Source: Chloroflexota bacterium
GTDB taxonomy: Bacteria > Chloroflexota > Anaerolineae > Anaerolineales > Anaerolineaceae
NCBI GenBank assembly: GCA_016838895.1
Contig: JAEKNU010000035.1
Span: forward strand, 1 to 42,403
Direction: 5' to 3'
Length of the DNA: 42,403 nucleotides
In this document: piece after piece, positions 24,155 through 32,744 of the stretch
Layout of the letters: each line of letters opens with the position of its first letter
How positions within the stretch are numbered: the first letter of the stretch is position 1
The notes under the pieces: generated by a model
Database searches by the model: none
What the model was told of the DNA's origin: nothing
What the model saw: the letters and a program-made list of their open reading frames with translations, nothing else
Position numbers and translations under genes: made by a program

Positions 24155-25753
24155 TTATTCACCAGGATCTTCGGTTGGGTCTTCAGTGGGTTCTTCCGTC
24201 GGTTCCTCGGTTGGATCTTCCGTCGGCTCTTCCGTGGGCTCCTCAGTAGGCTCTTCGGTAGGCTCTATCGTCGGTTCTTCAGTAGGTTCTTCTGTTGGTT
24301 CTTCACTACTGAAAGTGAATGTAATCATATTGCTGTAAACACTACAGCCTCCGCCTATATATTTCCCCACCCGCACATATATTGTCTGTCCAGGTGTACC
24401 CGTAAGAGTTGCTGAGCGTGCAGACGGATCACTCATATACACGTAGTCATTACCCGGGTAAACCGGAGCAGTATTTGATGAAGACCAAACGACTTTGAAG
24501 CCGCTCGGGAAACTGCCATTGGCACTCCAACTAACGGTTGCCTTACCGGGTTTTGTTGCTGTAACCGAATTCAATGTGATCGTACTGCCATCTGCAGTAG
24601 GTTCAACTGCTGTACCGCTGAAGGTAAATTCATAGGTATTGGAATAAACGCCGCAGCTGCCGCCCAGATATTCGCAAACCCTGAAATAATACTTCTTACC
24701 TGCTGTTGCGTTCACATAGGCAGATCGTGTGGATGAATCACTCAAATACACATAATCATTGCCCGGGTATACAGGTTTGGATGTTGATGCTGACCAAACG
24801 ACCTTGAATCCTTTGGGGAAATCTCCGGTGGCATTCCACTGTACTTTTGCTTTACCAGTACTGACATTGGAAATGCTTGTAATGGAGATGGATTTATTGG
24901 CGTCTTCTGTTGCAGCTGTCCCACTAAAGGTAAAGGCATAGCTGTTGGAATACAGGTCACATGTACTGCCCGTATAGCGGCAAACGCGGAAGTAAACCTT
25001 CTTGCCAGGGGTACCTGATATAGTTGTTGAACGTGCTGATGAACTGCTCAGATATTGATACTCATTGCCAGGGAATACCGGTTCGCTGGTGCTTTCAGAC
25101 CAGACAACTTTAAACCCCTTGGGGAATGAGCCAGAGGCATCCCAGTAAACATTGGCTTTGCCGCTGCCGCCACTTTGAATGGATGTAATCTTGATCGATT
25201 CACCCGTGCTGACTGGTGTCTTGGTTTTTTCTACTTGTTCAAATGTGTATTTCACCGTTGGACTGTAGAATTCACAAACGCCTTCTGCGTATTTACAAAT
25301 TCGGAAATAATATGATTCTCCTTCATTGCCAAATACTTCGGCTGAGCGTGCTGATCCATCTGAGATATAATCCCAAATATCATCCGGAAAAACTGGTGTG
25401 CTTGTGTCCTTTGACCAGACGACTTTAAATCCATCCGGGAAATCCCCTTCTGCTTCCCAATAGATCAGAGCTTTGCCAGAATCCAGCGCTTCAAACTTTG
25501 TCGCCAGAATATACTCTTCATTTGTTGTTGGTGTAGGGGTCTCATATTCGCCATCAGTTTCGGGCAGGAACGGTGTCATAGTCTGTGTTGAATCTTTCAG
25601 CAACTCCTCACCAGCATTATTGGCACCAGCCTGAGCCGTGCCTAGTAAACCTGATATTGCATCCTGATCCAAACCAGCCAAATTGCCTGCTACGCCTTCA
25701 CAACCTGATAACAATAAAATACCAATAAGCATAAGTGAAAGTATTCGTTTCAT
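24155..25753 (-). CDS. Surface lipoprotein with four Fn3-like repeats and an EEPT tail
   Basis: About 532 residues. Signal peptide and lipobox LLSGC place the acylated Cys at 18. A Thr/Pro stalk leads to four tandem domains of about 100 residues (near 82-170, 185-275, 290-380 and 393-480). Each has the core GFKVVWS, then P-V-(F/Y)-P, then ARS or TRS, and a late (F/V)R(I/V)C-x-Y...C-x-(V/F/L)-YS. The paired Cys in domains 1-3 could form a disulfide; domain 4 has Gly in place of the first Cys. The acidic Glu-Pro-Thr tail may span or bind cell-wall material. The start is the ATG at 25753, after AGGAGGG. A paralogue lies directly upstream. Ligand unknown. Confidence 0.85.
   Translation of the reverse strand: MKRILSLMLIGILLLSGCEGVAGNLAGLDQDAISGLLGTAQAGANNAGEELLKDSTQTMTPFLPETDGEYETPTPTTNEEYILATKFEALDSGKALIYWEAEGDFPDGFKVVWSKDTSTPVFPDDIWDYISDGSARSAEVFGNEGESYYFRICKYAEGVCEFYSPTVKYTFEQVEKTKTPVSTGESIKITSIQSGGSGKANVYWDASGSFPKGFKVVWSESTSEPVFPGNEYQYLSSSSARSTTISGTPGKKVYFRVCRYTGSTCDLYSNSYAFTFSGTAATEDANKSISITSISNVSTGKAKVQWNATGDFPKGFKVVWSASTSKPVYPGNDYVYLSDSSTRSAYVNATAGKKYYFRVCEYLGGSCGVYSNTYEFTFSGTAVEPTADGSTITLNSVTATKPGKATVSWSANGSFPSGFKVVWSSSNTAPVYPGNDYVYMSDPSARSATLTGTPGQTIYVRVGKYIGGGCSVYSNMITFTFSSEEPTEEPTEEPTIEPTEEPTEEPTEEPTEDPTEEPTEEPTEDPTEDPGE
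24158..24304 (-). repeat. Tandem 12-base repeat encoding an (EEPT)n tail
   Basis: About twelve copies of a 12-base unit (Glu-Glu/Asp-Pro-Thr) at the 3' end of the lipoprotein gene. Units differ mostly at third positions, so the tail has been kept at the protein level. Such tracts change copy number by slippage. Confidence 0.85.
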
Positions 25754-25887
25754 CAAATCGCCCTCCTGAATATTCCCGAATTTTTCATGCTATTAAATAC
25801 AATAGCAGATGGAATACTCAAGCTATTTTCTCAGCCTGTCTTACTGTAATAATGTATACAAATAAAGTGGGAATACCAAATAATAGT
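25754..25887 (-). promoter_or_regulatory. Structured 5' leader of the four-repeat lipoprotein gene
   Basis: The predicted leader is about 134 nt. It contains an outer stem (GGAATACT at 25811-25818 with AATATTCC at 25769-25776, one G-U pair) enclosing a 7-bp hairpin, TGCTATT/AATAGCA (25788-25794, 25801-25807, plus strand). The ribosome site GGAGGG follows the stem. The same fold, with compensating base changes, precedes the paralogue. Confidence 0.6.
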
Positions 25888-25893
25888 ATATTC

Positions 25894-25922
25894 ATTGTAA
25901 TCAGGGGGTTGAATAATGTCAA
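25894..25922 (-). promoter_or_regulatory. Promoter of the four-repeat lipoprotein gene
   Basis: TTGACA (25917-25922), a 17-base spacer and TACAAT (25894-25899). The boxes and half of the spacer are identical in the paralogue's promoter. Confidence 0.85.
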
Positions 25923-26040
25923 TTTACAAACCTGTTACAAGATTGTCGCGATTTGGTGATTATTTTCACATTTCATAAGAATGAAAAACGCCATCAAAAC
26001 AGGAAAAAACCACTTCAAAAAAGTATTTTTTGAAAATTTG

Positions 26041-27222
26041 TTATTCTACACTTTCTTGAGTGGGTGTTTCAGTGGGTTCCAAAACAACTTGCGTTTCTGT
26101 ATATGTTAGTGTAGGTATTGGCGTATCGCTTGGCGGAACATCAGTTACAGTTGGTGGAATGGGTGTATGCGTTGATGTGGGTGTGTTTATGGGAAAGGTA
26201 TATTTTCTTACTGCGCTGTAATCATCGCATGTATTCCCAATAAATCCGCAAATTCGAATAGCGTATTCCGAGCCTGGATCACCATAAACTAATATTGAAC
26301 GATCTGAATTGTTTGCATGTTCTGAAGGATAGTAAGGAACTCTTGGATCTGTACCTCTTTTTGTGTAAATAATTTCAAAACCTTTTGGATAATTTTGTTC
26401 TGTCCACCAATTGACTCTGGATACTCCTTCACCTACTGATTCTATGGTCAAAATCATGATTAAATTATTGGAGATAGTTTTTGTTGGTGTAGCTGTTCCA
26501 TCATTGAATGTAAATATGATAGTATTGCTGTAAAATTTACAAAGATTACTTCCGTCTTCTTCTTCTGTGTGTTCACATACCCGTACATAATAAGTATGTC
26601 CAGGTATTCCAGAAATATTAGTTGATATAGATATAGGAGTGCGGGTGGTAATGCCGTTTCCATGTTCGTCATCTGGATAGATAGGTTTTGGATTCGTCTC
26701 TGAATATACTACTGAGAAGCCGTATTTAAAATCACCATGTATGCTCCAAACAACGCTAGCTAATCCTATTCTTCTATCAGAAACTCCTGTTAATTCAATA
26801 TATTTTCCCGTTGGTGTAGATGTTCGTGTACTATGTGTTTCGGGAGCTGTAGGTGCAAGAGAAGCAGTCCCAGTGATTCCTGGGGTTCCATTGGAAGAAA
26901 TCATGCTATTTGTTTGAATTATTGGTGTTCCTGTGTTTTCTATTATCCCATTTTCTTCAGTTGATGCCGTCTGATTTATATTGTTTATTTCTTCATCGTC
27001 ATTGGACTTGCTGTTAAGTGCTGTTGATGTTTGAAAATCTGCATTCGCTATCGGAAGAAAGGGGGTTTTGGTTTCAGTGCTTCCCATCAACAATTCTTCA
27101 TATGGATTGCTATTATCCAAACCCGATATAGGAATACCTTTATCCTGATTCATCATCGCCGTAGATTGGCAACCCGACAACATAATCGTGCATAAAATTA
27201 ACAGTGAAATCAAACGTTTCAT
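26041..27222 (-). CDS. Surface lipoprotein with two Fn3-like repeats, paralogue of the downstream gene
   Basis: About 393 residues. Lipobox IMLSGC puts the acylated Cys at 18, as in the paralogue. A long Ser/Thr/Asn-rich stalk (to about residue 135) is followed by two Fn3-like domains with the core GFSVVYS/GFEIIYT, a P-x-YP segment, and R-V/I-C...C...YS with both Cys kept. The tail is Thr/Pro-rich (TPTSTHTPIPPT) rather than EEPT. The match to the neighbour covers signal peptide, the TKTPFLP/TMTPFLP stalk motif, domains, leader and promoter, so the pair arose by tandem duplication and then diverged. The start is the ATG at 27222, after GGCAGGGTGG. Confidence 0.82.
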   Translation of the reverse strand: MKRLISLLILCTIMLSGCQSTAMMNQDKGIPISGLDNSNPYEELLMGSTETKTPFLPIANADFQTSTALNSKSNDDEEINNINQTASTEENGIIENTGTPIIQTNSMISSNGTPGITGTASLAPTAPETHSTRTSTPTGKYIELTGVSDRRIGLASVVWSIHGDFKYGFSVVYSETNPKPIYPDDEHGNGITTRTPISISTNISGIPGHTYYVRVCEHTEEEDGSNLCKFYSNTIIFTFNDGTATPTKTISNNLIMILTIESVGEGVSRVNWWTEQNYPKGFEIIYTKRGTDPRVPYYPSEHANNSDRSILVYGDPGSEYAIRICGFIGNTCDDYSAVRKYTFPINTPTSTHTPIPPTVTDVPPSDTPIPTLTYTETQVVLEPTETPTQESVE

Positions 27223-27352
27223 TAAACCACCCTGCCGAATATTCCTAAATTTTCGTGCCATTAAATAATGGCAGACGGAATACTAAAGCGATTTCCTCAG
27301 TTTTTCAATCTATACCGATGTACATAAATAAAATGGGAGTACGAATAATCGT
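27223..27352 (-). promoter_or_regulatory. Structured 5' leader of the two-repeat lipoprotein gene
   Basis: The predicted leader is about 130 nt. An outer stem GGAATACT/AATATTCC (27277-27284 with 27238-27245) encloses TGCCATT/AATGGCA (27256-27262 with 27267-27273). Relative to the paralogue, a T-A pair has become C-G while the loop changed length. Confidence 0.6.
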
Positions 27353-27358
27353 AAATAT

Positions 27359-27387
27359 ATTGTAATCAGTGATATGAATAATGTCAA
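27359..27387 (-). promoter_or_regulatory. Promoter of the two-repeat lipoprotein gene
   Basis: TTGACA (27382-27387), a 17-base spacer and TACAAT (27359-27364) on the minus strand. Confidence 0.85.
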
Positions 27388-27434
27388 TTTGCAAACCCAT
27401 TGCTGGATTATCGTGATTGGTTCTTAATTAATTA

Positions 27435-28250
27435 TTATGCCTGAATGGAACTGCGTAACAAGCGAGCTAATTCCCCAAAAGGGGGGGTAAAGCGCATATC
27501 ATCATTTCGCGGACGTGGTAAATTGATTTCCAAATCCAATGTTATACACCCCGGACGAGGGGTAATAACCAGAACTCGATCCGATAATAAGATGGCTTCC
27601 GATATAGAATGGGTTACCATCAATACGGTAATACGCTGTTCCTGCCAGATATTGAGTAATTCACCACTCATTTTTTCACGAGTTAAGGCATCCAATGAAC
27701 CAAAGGGCTCATCCATTAATAAGATGTCCGGTTCCTGAATCAGTGCCCGGGCAATGGCAACGCGCTGCGCCATGCCGCCAGACAAATCCTGTGGATTACT
27801 GTTTTCAAACCCCTGTAAATTGGTCAGATGAATTAACTGCATGGCTTTCTCATCTGCCAGTTTCGCATCCATTCCGGCAATTTCCAGCGGCAGGGTGATA
27901 TTCTTCAACACTGTACGCCAGGGCAATAAATTCGCATCCTGAAATACATAGCTGATCTTTGGCTGAGTAGCGTGCGGATAGGTCGCCGTCCCTTTGGTAG
28001 GCGGTAATAAATCCGATAAAACACGTAACAGCGTACTCTTGCCACTGCCAGATGGACCCAGGAGGCATACAAACTGATGCTCGTAAATATCAAAATTAAT
28101 ATTACGAAGTACCTTTAATTCCCCAGTCTCTTCGACAAAAGTTACATCTAAATCCGAAACCGATAGGACCACCGGCAGGGAAGATTTACCTTCCCTTGCC
28201 CGATGATGCTTCTCTTTCTTAAGGGGTGTTGCTGACAAATCGGTAGTCAT
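27435..28250 (-). CDS. ABC transporter ATPase of the riboflavin (RibXY-type) importer
   Basis: 271 residues. The ABC domain starts near residue 28 after a charged N-terminal tail. Walker A is GPSGSGKST, the Q-loop VFQDANLLPWRTV, the signature LSGGMAQRVAI, and Walker B ILLMDEPFGSLDALTRE with the H-loop MVTHSISEA. The sequence type is NitT/TauT/thiamine-precursor. Its ATG at 28250 lies 32 bases inside the end of the binding-protein gene, so translation is probably coupled. It powers uptake by the permease and binding protein encoded upstream. Confidence 0.9.
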   Translation of the reverse strand: MTTDLSATPLKKEKHHRAREGKSSLPVVLSVSDLDVTFVEETGELKVLRNINFDIYEHQFVCLLGPSGSGKSTLLRVLSDLLPPTKGTATYPHATQPKISYVFQDANLLPWRTVLKNITLPLEIAGMDAKLADEKAMQLIHLTNLQGFENSNPQDLSGGMAQRVAIARALIQEPDILLMDEPFGSLDALTREKMSGELLNIWQEQRITVLMVTHSISEAILLSDRVLVITPRPGCITLDLEINLPRPRNDDMRFTPPFGELARLLRSSIQA

Positions 28251-29220
28251 AAGCTTTACTCACATCAAGGTCGTCATCATTCATGCCCATCTCCACCAGA
28301 ATCTGATGGGTATTTTCCCAGGTTTGCAGGCTGGCATAACCAACAGGGTCCTTTGCATAGTACTGTAAGGAAACATTCAGTACTTCCCGTTGTACGGCTT
28401 CATTTTCCTCGGATAAATTCTCAACGTACAATTTACATATATCATAGGCAGTAGATGGATTTCGCAATGTTTCCTGAATGCCCTTATTCAAGGCATTGAC
28501 CATGCCGCTTACCAAATCAGGATTTTGTGCAAGGGTGGTTTCATTGGTGATCAATCCATTAGAGACCAGGCTGACAAAATCAGAAACAGGGATGGCATTA
28601 ATGTGATATCCCATTTTCTCCAACTGAACCGGTTCATTTGCCATATACACGATGGTGGCATCCACTTCACGGGCGAGAAGGGTTTCGATCTGATTGTATC
28701 CCTTGGAAATCAGGACAACATCTTTTTCCTCTATACCAGCCTGGTGAATCATGGCCAAGAATCCAATATAACTAGCACCGTATAAACCAGGGATACCAAT
28801 GATTTTTCCATCTAAATCCTTCAAGGTTGTGATATTGCGTTCTCTTAATGAAACCACACCAACCGGATATTCATCATACCAGGTGGAAACTTCAACGACT
28901 GGCAGTTCCTGTTGTCGACCAAGGAGAACCTGTTCACCGGATGCGATGGCAAATTGCAATTCATTGGCACCAACCAATGCAACGGCATCCGTTTCAGTGC
29001 TGTAATCCAATTCCAGGTCAATCCCTTCTTCTTTGAAAAAGCCTTTTTCAATCGCGACGTAGATCGGCGCAAATTGCACATTGGGAATATATCCTAAAGG
29101 CAGTTTTATAGTCTGCATTTCTGTCTGTGCAACGGTTGATTGAGTAGGTTGCGCGGCACAAGCAGCAAACATAGATATCAATAGTACAGATATAAATATC
29201 AGAGAAATTGTTTTCTTCAT
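28219..29220 (-). CDS. ribY: ABC transporter substrate-binding lipoprotein, NMT1/THI5-like, probable riboflavin binder
   Basis: 333 residues. The lipobox FAACA sets the acylated Cys at 21. The mature part begins LPLGYIPNVQFAPIYVAIEKGFF, the hallmark of NMT1/THI5-like binding proteins, with GIPGLYGASYIGF and DATIVYMANEPV further on. Such proteins bind thiamine precursors in other operons, but the FMN riboswitch upstream argues for riboflavin, as in the known RibXY systems of Chloroflexi. The start is the ATG at 29220, with GAGGTAAG just before it; it lies 11 bases after the permease stop. Confidence 0.85.
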   Translation of the reverse strand: MKKTISLIFISVLLISMFAACAAQPTQSTVAQTEMQTIKLPLGYIPNVQFAPIYVAIEKGFFKEEGIDLELDYSTETDAVALVGANELQFAIASGEQVLLGRQQELPVVEVSTWYDEYPVGVVSLRERNITTLKDLDGKIIGIPGLYGASYIGFLAMIHQAGIEEKDVVLISKGYNQIETLLAREVDATIVYMANEPVQLEKMGYHINAIPVSDFVSLVSNGLITNETTLAQNPDLVSGMVNALNKGIQETLRNPSTAYDICKLYVENLSEENEAVQREVLNVSLQYYAKDPVGYASLQTWENTHQILVEMGMNDDDLDVSKAYDYRFVSNTP

Positions 29221-29231
29221 TCTTACCTCAT

Positions 29232-30071
29232 TCACTTTGACGGATTTTTCCGCCAGGATAAAAACAGATGCTCCAGAAGGAGAACAAATCCATACAAGCT
29301 CAACGCCATAAAGATCAGAGTAAATACAGATACGAACACCAATGCTGTATCATATTGCCCCCTGCCAACATTGATCAGATACCCTAAGCCGCGATTGGAG
29401 CCAACGAATTCACCAACCACAGCACCGATAACAGATAGTGTCGCCCCGATGCGTAAACCACCCAGAATGACAGGTAAAGCAGAGGGTAGCTCCAAATAGC
29501 GCAGGGTCTGCCAACGATTTGCGCGCATGGACTTCATCAGGTCGCGTAGATTTATGGGAACGGCTCGCAGCCCAACTACGGTATTAATCAGCACAGGGAA
29601 AAAGACGATCAGGGCACTAATCAGAATTTTTGAAAAAATACCAGAACCAAACCAGATTACCAGCAAGGGTGCCAATGCAACAATCGGAATGGCCTGATAT
29701 GCCACCAGATAGGGGGAGAGCAATTCTTCCAGTACCGGATATTTTGCCAGCCAGTATCCCAGAATGGTTGCCAGCAAGCTGCCGGATGTCAAGCCTGCCA
29801 ACACTTCAATGAGCGTAACGCTAGCGTGGCGCAATAAGGTGCCATCTAAAAATACATCAACGCCCTTTTGCCAAACACGTGCCGGACCTGGTAATATGAA
29901 AGCCGGAAAATCACCCCAGGTTACGGCTGCCTGCCAAACGAATAATGCAATCAGAAGGGAGGGAATGATCAATATGCCGCGTAATTGACGAATGCTCAAT
30001 CGTAGTTTGGGATGCATTACACGCTGTTTGGGTGCTGCGATTTCTTTCTGCTGTGTATTGGTTTGTATCAT
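29232..30071 (-). CDS. ribX: ABC transporter permease, probable riboflavin importer
   Basis: About 279 residues with six membrane helices. The coupling motif characteristic of binding-protein-dependent permeases is clear in IPINLRDLMKSMRANRWQTL and LPVILGGLRIGAT. It is the first gene after the FMN riboswitch and heads permease-binding protein-ATPase. The start is the ATG at 30071 (MIQTNTQQKE); the longer in-frame extension runs back through the riboswitch terminator and is not translated. Confidence 0.88.
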   Translation of the reverse strand: MIQTNTQQKEIAAPKQRVMHPKLRLSIRQLRGILIIPSLLIALFVWQAAVTWGDFPAFILPGPARVWQKGVDVFLDGTLLRHASVTLIEVLAGLTSGSLLATILGYWLAKYPVLEELLSPYLVAYQAIPIVALAPLLVIWFGSGIFSKILISALIVFFPVLINTVVGLRAVPINLRDLMKSMRANRWQTLRYLELPSALPVILGGLRIGATLSVIGAVVGEFVGSNRGLGYLINVGRGQYDTALVFVSVFTLIFMALSLYGFVLLLEHLFLSWRKNPSK

Positions 30072-30092
30072 ACAACCTATCCTGATATAAAA

Positions 30093-30118
30093 ACCCCGAA
30101 AGTATATACTTTCGGGGT
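30093..30118 (-). terminator. Riboswitch-controlled terminator
   Basis: A perfect 26-base palindrome whose arms are ACCCCGAAAGTAT and its complement, followed by TTTTTAT on the minus strand. It sits between the FMN aptamer and ribX, the usual off-switch. Confidence 0.9.
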
Positions 30119-30136
30119 CAGACAACAAAGAATATT

Positions 30137-30260
30137 CCTTCTATTATCCGGACTATACCGTCGACTCCGGAATTACACCGGATCATGCGTCCGTAGACGC
30201 TCGTGGGTTTTCACCACCGATCGGGAATTGGAAGCGTACTTCCTCACCCTGCCCCGAAGG
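30137..30260 (-). promoter_or_regulatory. FMN riboswitch (RFN element)
   Basis: On the minus strand the conserved RFN blocks occur in order: CTTCGGGGCAGGGTG, ATTCCCGATCGGTGGT, ACCCACGAGC, GATCCGGTGTAATTCCGG, GTCGACGGTATAGTCCGGAT and a closing AGAAGG that pairs with CCTTC. The element is followed by the terminator and the transporter genes. FMN binding should favour termination, so the importer is made when flavin is short. Confidence 0.97.
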
Positions 30261-30285
30261 CCAACATATTTGATTTTCACTTCCG

Positions 30286-30314
30286 AGTATAGACCGCCTG
30301 CATTTCCTTGTCAA
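30286..30314 (-). promoter_or_regulatory. Promoter of the riboswitch-ribXY operon
   Basis: TTGACA (30309-30314), a 17-base spacer and TATACT (30286-30291), starting transcription about 20 nt before the aptamer. Confidence 0.88.
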
Positions 30315-30431
30315 TAGTAAAATGGATATTTTTATCAAATTATGATAAAAACTCTGGTTTTTGCGGGAAGGCACTTCATTTCTCAAAGCCAATCTTCTCA
30401 AACTTTCCAATAAGTGGCGAAAAATAAATAC

Positions 30432-30465
30432 AATCCGGCAAATGAAAATAAACATTTGCCGGATT
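30432..30465 (-). terminator. Terminator of the PLP-dependent lyase gene
   Basis: A 13-bp stem, AATCCGGCAAATG and its complement, with an 8-base loop. It lies 25 bases past the stop codon and is followed by GTATTTATTTTT on the minus strand. Confidence 0.85.
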
Positions 30466-30489
30466 GATTTATCAATTTAGGATAAAAAA

Positions 30490-31728
30490 TCATACTTTCT
30501 TCAAGGCTTGATCCAGGTCAGCGATGATATCCTCGACATTTTCAATCCCAATCGAGAAACGCACCAAACCGTCGGAAATGCCGGTTTTACGGCGTTCTTC
30601 CGGATCCATGCTGGAATGGGTCATACTGGCCGGATGTTGGATGAGGGTATTGACATGCCCCAAACTGACTGCCAATACGCATAATTTCACACTATCCATC
30701 AATTTGGCACCAGCTTCCAGACCACCGGCCATTTCGAAGGCGGCCATACCGCCAAAATGCAACATTTGTTTGGTGGCTAATTCATAATCTGGGTGGCTGG
30801 GCAGACCAGGATAATAAACATTGCCAATGGCATAATGCTGTTCCAGATAGGACATGACCTGTTTTGCATTCTGGCAATGACGCTGCATGCGCAGCTCAAA
30901 TGTTTTCAATCCGGTGTTGGTCAACCAGGCATCAAACGGACTGGCGTTGCAGCCCATTGTTTTCATGATATTGTAAACATCTTCCTTGATAAACTGTGTT
31001 TGTGTACTGACGGCTGCGCCACCGATGACTAATCCGTGACCATTGAGGTACTTGGTGGTGGAATGCACCACAATATCTGCACCCAATGTCAGCGGACGTT
31101 GGCAGTATGGCGTTGCAAAGGTGTTATCCACCATTACCCAGGCACCAGTTTCCTTGGCAGCCGCAACCACAGCGCGAATGTCCACCAGGGAAAGGGTCGG
31201 GTTGGATGGTGTTTCCACATATGCCATGACAGCATCAGGATGTTTTTTGAAGGCGTCTTTCCAGGCCTGCGGACTGGGATCAGGAACCCAGGCGACCTTG
31301 ATGCCCCACTGGGGACCGAAACTAGTTAAAAAGCTATAGGTGGCGGAATAAAGGGCTTCCTGGGCCAGAATGGTCTGGCCGGGTTTCACTTTGGCTAGAA
31401 TACAACTGGTTACAGCAGCCATACCGGATGAAAAGATCATCCCGGCTACAATTTCCTCGGTGGGTGTATCCGGATTGGCGCGCAGCAGATCCAGCCCCTC
31501 CAGCACGGCGATTTTATGAGCAACCTGTTGTTGATTGGGATTGCTCAGCCGTGAATAAATATGCCCTTGTTCTTCACCCTTGAAGAGGGCCGCACCGCTG
31601 GCCACATCGCTGAAATCAAATAACGAAGTTTGATAAATGGGCATCACGTGGGAATGCTGGGGGTCTTCGCGTTCGCCAACCAGATTCACTAATGAACCCA
31701 TTCCGTATTTGGGGGAGTATTTTGCCAT
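30490..31728 (-). CDS. Cys/Met metabolism PLP-dependent enzyme, methionine gamma-lyase-like
   Basis: 412 residues, the family length. IYSRLSNPN supplies the phosphate/PLP Tyr-Arg pair, FSSGMAAVTS the cofactor phosphate loop, YVETPSNPTLSLVDI and VDNTFATPYCQRPL the PLP-stacking region, and Lys226 in VHSTTKYLNGHG is the Schiff-base lysine. The family includes methionine gamma-lyase, cystathionine gamma-lyase/synthase and O-acetylhomoserine sulfhydrylase; the N-terminal PIYQTSLFDF and the overall length lean to the gamma-lyase side, but the reaction cannot be fixed from sequence alone. It is a single-gene unit with AGAGGT before the ATG. Confidence 0.9.
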   Translation of the reverse strand: MAKYSPKYGMGSLVNLVGEREDPQHSHVMPIYQTSLFDFSDVASGAALFKGEEQGHIYSRLSNPNQQQVAHKIAVLEGLDLLRANPDTPTEEIVAGMIFSSGMAAVTSCILAKVKPGQTILAQEALYSATYSFLTSFGPQWGIKVAWVPDPSPQAWKDAFKKHPDAVMAYVETPSNPTLSLVDIRAVVAAAKETGAWVMVDNTFATPYCQRPLTLGADIVVHSTTKYLNGHGLVIGGAAVSTQTQFIKEDVYNIMKTMGCNASPFDAWLTNTGLKTFELRMQRHCQNAKQVMSYLEQHYAIGNVYYPGLPSHPDYELATKQMLHFGGMAAFEMAGGLEAGAKLMDSVKLCVLAVSLGHVNTLIQHPASMTHSSMDPEERRKTGISDGLVRFSIGIENVEDIIADLDQALKKV

Positions 31729-32124
31729 AATGTTTTACCTCTGCAATCGCTGATTATTAGCATTCATTATAGTGCAAAATGAGGTGGTTCAGACAATGAA
31801 TTTTTGGACATTTAGAAGGTTGGGGGCTTTAATACGAAATGCAATTAATTGTTTAGGAAAGTGGCGAAATTGAGGTTGTTGATGCACTGGATTGGCGTTC
31901 AGATTGACTTGTTTGTTTTACCCAGAACATCCTATCGTTCTTGCATATTAAATAAATCTAGCACACCCGGTTTGTATTTTAAATCTGAAATGTAGACCAC
32001 ATAATAGAATATTTACAATTAAGATTGCCTTGATAACTAAGGATTTATATTTTTAGTATAGCCTAAATTAAAACGCACCACCAACTCACTTTATTAACAA
32101 TCAATTACATTCCCGCATTCTTCC
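31729..32124. other. Intergenic region between divergent genes, no gene seen
   Basis: AT-rich spacer. On the minus strand TATAAT (31766-31771), with a weak TTGTCT 19 bases upstream, may drive the PLP-lyase gene. The rest shows no frame, hairpin or repeat of note. Confidence 0.5.
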
Positions 32125-32169
32125 TTGACTTTCCCCACTCAATAAAATATACTCACTTAGTGAGTATAT
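32125..32169 (+). promoter_or_regulatory. PadR operon promoter with overlapping operator
   Basis: TTGACT (32125-32130), a 17-base spacer and TATACT (32148-32153). A 23-base palindrome with 11-bp perfect arms (ATATACTCACT and its complement) covers the -10 box and start site at 32147-32169. This is the position expected for autorepression by PadR. Confidence 0.85.
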
Positions 32170-32175
32170 AAAACG

Positions 32176-32724
32176 ATGGCAACCAATTCGAAAAGTGCAA
32201 GCAACTTATCCCCTGAGTACCTCATGTTGGGTTATCTGGCAAAGGAATCCACACATGGCTATGAGCTGTACCAACTCATCAATACCGATCTTGCGCAGAT
32301 CTGGCATTTGAGCATGAGCCAGATTTACAACATCCTTGCTCGCCTTGAAAATAAAACGTTAATCCGTGCGGAAGAGGAAGTGCAGGAGAACCAGCGCGTG
32401 CGCAAAATGCTGCACCTGACCGAGTCAGGCCGCGCTCATTTTGAAGCCTGGCTGTTCAAACCCAGTCCCTGCTCGGGACGTGCTTTACGCATTGAGTTTT
32501 TAACGCGTCATTATTTCATGCAGCGGCTTCACCCAGAACGTATTCCACAAATGATCAGCGAGCAAATTCTGCAAATTGAACATGACCTGACGGTGATCGA
32601 ATCCATGCAGCAGAAAATTGACGCGTCCGATTTTTACAACAGCAGTGCCGTGCAGTTGAAGATAGACCAGTTGCATACCTTTCAGCATTGGTTTAATCAA
32701 TTACAGCAAGAACAATCTACCTAA
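32176..32724 (+). CDS. PadR-family transcriptional regulator
   Basis: 182 residues. The winged-helix domain is near the N-terminus: EYLMLGYLAKESTHGYELYQ, then LSMSQIYNILARLENKTLI (recognition helix) and RKMLHLTESGRAHFEAWL (wing). The C-terminal half is the helical dimerisation region of the longer PadR type (subfamily 1). It probably represses its own operon via the palindrome directly upstream. The inducer would be the transported compound or metal (inference). There is no clear ribosome site; the leader is short. Confidence 0.92.
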   Translation: MATNSKSASNLSPEYLMLGYLAKESTHGYELYQLINTDLAQIWHLSMSQIYNILARLENKTLIRAEEEVQENQRVRKMLHLTESGRAHFEAWLFKPSPCSGRALRIEFLTRHYFMQRLHPERIPQMISEQILQIEHDLTVIESMQQKIDASDFYNSSAVQLKIDQLHTFQHWFNQLQQEQST

Positions 32725-32744
32725 CTTACCCTTTGGAGACAAAG

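Noticed and set aside
27435..29220. Assignment of the importer to thiamine precursor or nitrate/sulfonate uptake.
   Set aside because: The upstream element is an FMN riboswitch, not a TPP riboswitch, and no thiamine genes are adjacent.
30072..30128. N-terminal extension of the ribX frame.
   Set aside because: It would be translated from the riboswitch terminator; the ATG at 30071 starts the homologous part.
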